This document shows, one piece after another, positions 4,440 to 5,507 of a stretch of 5,507 nucleotides of DNA (position 1 is the stretch's first letter; every line of letters starts with the position of its first letter). This DNA is from CAYYJM01 sp964471755 (GTDB lineage Bacteria > Planctomycetota > Planctomycetia > Gemmatales > Gemmataceae), in NCBI GenBank assembly GCA_964471755.1, contig CAYYJM010000356.1, positions 1 to 5,507 on the forward strand, read 5' to 3'. A model generated the notes under the pieces. The model searched no databases, was not told the DNA's origin, and worked only from the letters and a program-made list of their open reading frames with translations. The translations under genes were made by a program, and so were the position numbers.

Positions 4440-5507
4440 ATGTCCACGTTGCGACTGACCCTGCGGACGCTGCTGGCGTACCTGGACGACACGCTCGACC
4501 CGGCCGAGATCAAGAGCATCGGCGAGAAGGTCAAGGAGAGCAAGACCGCCCAGGAACTGATCGACCGCATCAAGAAACTGGTGCGCAAGCGACGGTTGAC
4601 GACGCCACCCTTCACGGGGCCGGAAGCTCGTTTCGACGCGAACACGATCGCGGAGTACCTGGACAACGAACTGAGCAGCAAGACGGTCAACGAGCTGGAG
4701 GATTTCTGTCGGGAGGAGAACGCCGCGGCGGACCTCTACCTGGCCGAGGTGGCCTCGGCGCACCAGATCCTGGCGCTCGTCCTCGGCGAGCCGATGATGG
4801 TGCCGGCCACGGCCAAGCAGCGCATGTACGGCCTGGTCAAGGGCCGGGAGGCCATTCCCTATCGCAAGCCGCCCTCGACGACGCAGACCCCGCAGCTGGC
4901 CGCGTCGCACTCGGATATGGACGCCGACGAGCGTTCTCCGCTCCTGGGCCTGACAGCGCGAAAGCATCCCTGGGTCGTCTGGGCGATCCCGTTCCTGGCG
5001 GTCCTGCTGCTGGTCGGCGCGGGCCTGGCCCTCTACCTGGCTCTGCCGCAGTTGACCGATGAACCGAGTCGGTCCCGCAACGGCGGTCAGTACGTCGCGG
5101 TCGATAAGGATCGCACCGCAAAGGACCGGGAGGCGACCAGGGACGGTGTGAAGCCGAAGGATCTGGAGCCGGTCAAGGATCGAGAGGTGACGAAGGACAG
5201 TACGCCGACGAAGGATGGCATTGTCAAGGATGGCCAGGCCAACCCGAAGGACGCTCCGAGCAAGGACGGCGAACCAAAGCCCAAGGATTCGACCGTCAAG
5301 GATGGTCCGCCGCCGGATCCGATGCCGATGCCAATGCCGATGCCGACGCCGGTCGTGTACGAACCGCCGGGCAAGGCGAGTACCGTCAAGGCCAACGTGG
5401 CGACGTATTCCTTCGACCCGCAGAAGCCGACCGTCCTGGTGCAGAAAACCGAGGACAAGGGCTGGGTCCGTCTGCCGATCGGTGCGAACGTCACGAGCAG
5501 CGAGCCG
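4440..5507 (+). CDS. single-pass membrane protein with duplicated anti-sigma-like module, KD-repeat linker and probable FecR-like domain (partial)
   Basis: The frame is open from ATG 4440 to the right edge: 356 codons without a stop, so the C-terminus is missing. Residues 1-135 are a soluble, helix-rich cytoplasmic part with two related modules: LLAYLDDTLDP (11-21) and IAEYLDNELSS (70-80), each followed by a charged helix and a hydrophobic helix. This resembles the AYLDGEL-type start of anti-sigma (ZAS) domains but lacks their zinc His/Cys set; only Cys90 is present. One transmembrane helix covers about 177-201. Residues 222-288 are a Lys-Asp repeat linker, then (MP)4 at 295-302. The tail from about 305 (VLVQKTEDKGWVRLPIGANV) looks like the start of a FecR-like outer domain. 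This suggests an envelope-to-cytoplasm signalling protein, perhaps an anti-sigma regulator; no sigma factor gene is in view. It is divergent from the DUF1573 gene. Confidence 0.85.
   Translation, partial: MSTLRLTLRTLLAYLDDTLDPAEIKSIGEKVKESKTAQELIDRIKKLVRKRRLTTPPFTGPEARFDANTIAEYLDNELSSKTVNELEDFCREENAAADLYLAEVASAHQILALVLGEPMMVPATAKQRMYGLVKGREAIPYRKPPSTTQTPQLAASHSDMDADERSPLLGLTARKHPWVVWAIPFLAVLLLVGAGLALYLALPQLTDEPSRSRNGGQYVAVDKDRTAKDREATRDGVKPKDLEPVKDREVTKDSTPTKDGIVKDGQANPKDAPSKDGEPKPKDSTVKDGPPPDPMPMPMPMPTPVVYEPPGKASTVKANVATYSFDPQKPTVLVQKTEDKGWVRLPIGANVTSSEP
5106..5345 (+). repeat. in-frame Lys-Asp and Met-Pro repeat tract
   Basis: Within the membrane protein, AAGGAT/AAGGAC and similar codon pairs give 11 KD and one RD dipeptides between residues 223 and 288, spaced 5-7 residues apart (5106-5303). 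A period-6 run of ATGCCG/ATGCCA units (5322-5345) then encodes four Met-Pro pairs. The first tract would be an extended, charge-balanced linker outside the membrane; the second is a short tandem repeat that could vary in copy number. Confidence 0.8.

Noticed and set aside
4296..4967. 224-residue N-terminal extension of the DUF1573 gene
   Set aside because: The extension runs antisense through the plus-strand membrane protein and would bury a clean signal peptide with its own ribosome site at 4295.
4412..5062. 216-residue plus-strand open frame overlapping the membrane protein
   Set aside because: It is the wrong frame. The frame starting at 4440 has an ideal AGGAGG spacing, a transmembrane helix and stays open to the window edge.

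Overview
The window is GC-rich bacterial DNA. It carries four genes on the minus strand and one on the plus strand that runs off the right edge, plus a possible gene tail at the extreme left. The gene set points to a planctomycete, probably Gemmataceae or Isosphaeraceae. The signs are two Hanks-type Ser/Thr kinases side by side, a secreted DUF1573 protein, and a membrane protein beginning LRLTLRTLLAYLDDTL, a style I associate with that group. This assignment is inference from recalled families; no marker gene is present.

Layout, in minus-strand transcription order (right to left): a DUF1573 secreted protein (4295 to 3318); accD, the beta subunit of acetyl-CoA carboxylase carboxyltransferase (3202 to 2357); a GTG-started Ser/Thr kinase with an altered catalytic loop (2262 to 1306); and a second, more canonical Ser/Thr kinase (1139 to 81). 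Gaps are 94 to 166 bases, so some co-transcription is possible. The 1140-1305 gap holds a recognisable -35/-10 candidate, so the last kinase may also have its own promoter.

The gap between accD and the first kinase is filled by a perfect 25-base inverted repeat (2276-2340). Each arm is itself a short palindrome, which is the architecture of a REP doublet (REPIN). It abuts the ribosome binding site of the GTG-started kinase.

The 4296-4439 region is a divergent intergenic region. It holds promoter-like elements for the DUF1573 gene and a small palindrome just upstream of the plus-strand gene. That gene (4440 to beyond 5507) has two copies of an anti-sigma-like helical module, one transmembrane segment, a striking Lys-Asp repeat linker, a Met-Pro repeat, and the start of a probable FecR-like outer domain.

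A plausible reading is one housekeeping lipid-synthesis gene (accD) embedded among signalling and envelope genes. I see no evidence for a defence, CRISPR, phage or biosynthetic system. The most unusual items are the REPIN-like element, the Cys-for-Lys catalytic loop of the kinase, and the repeat-rich membrane protein.
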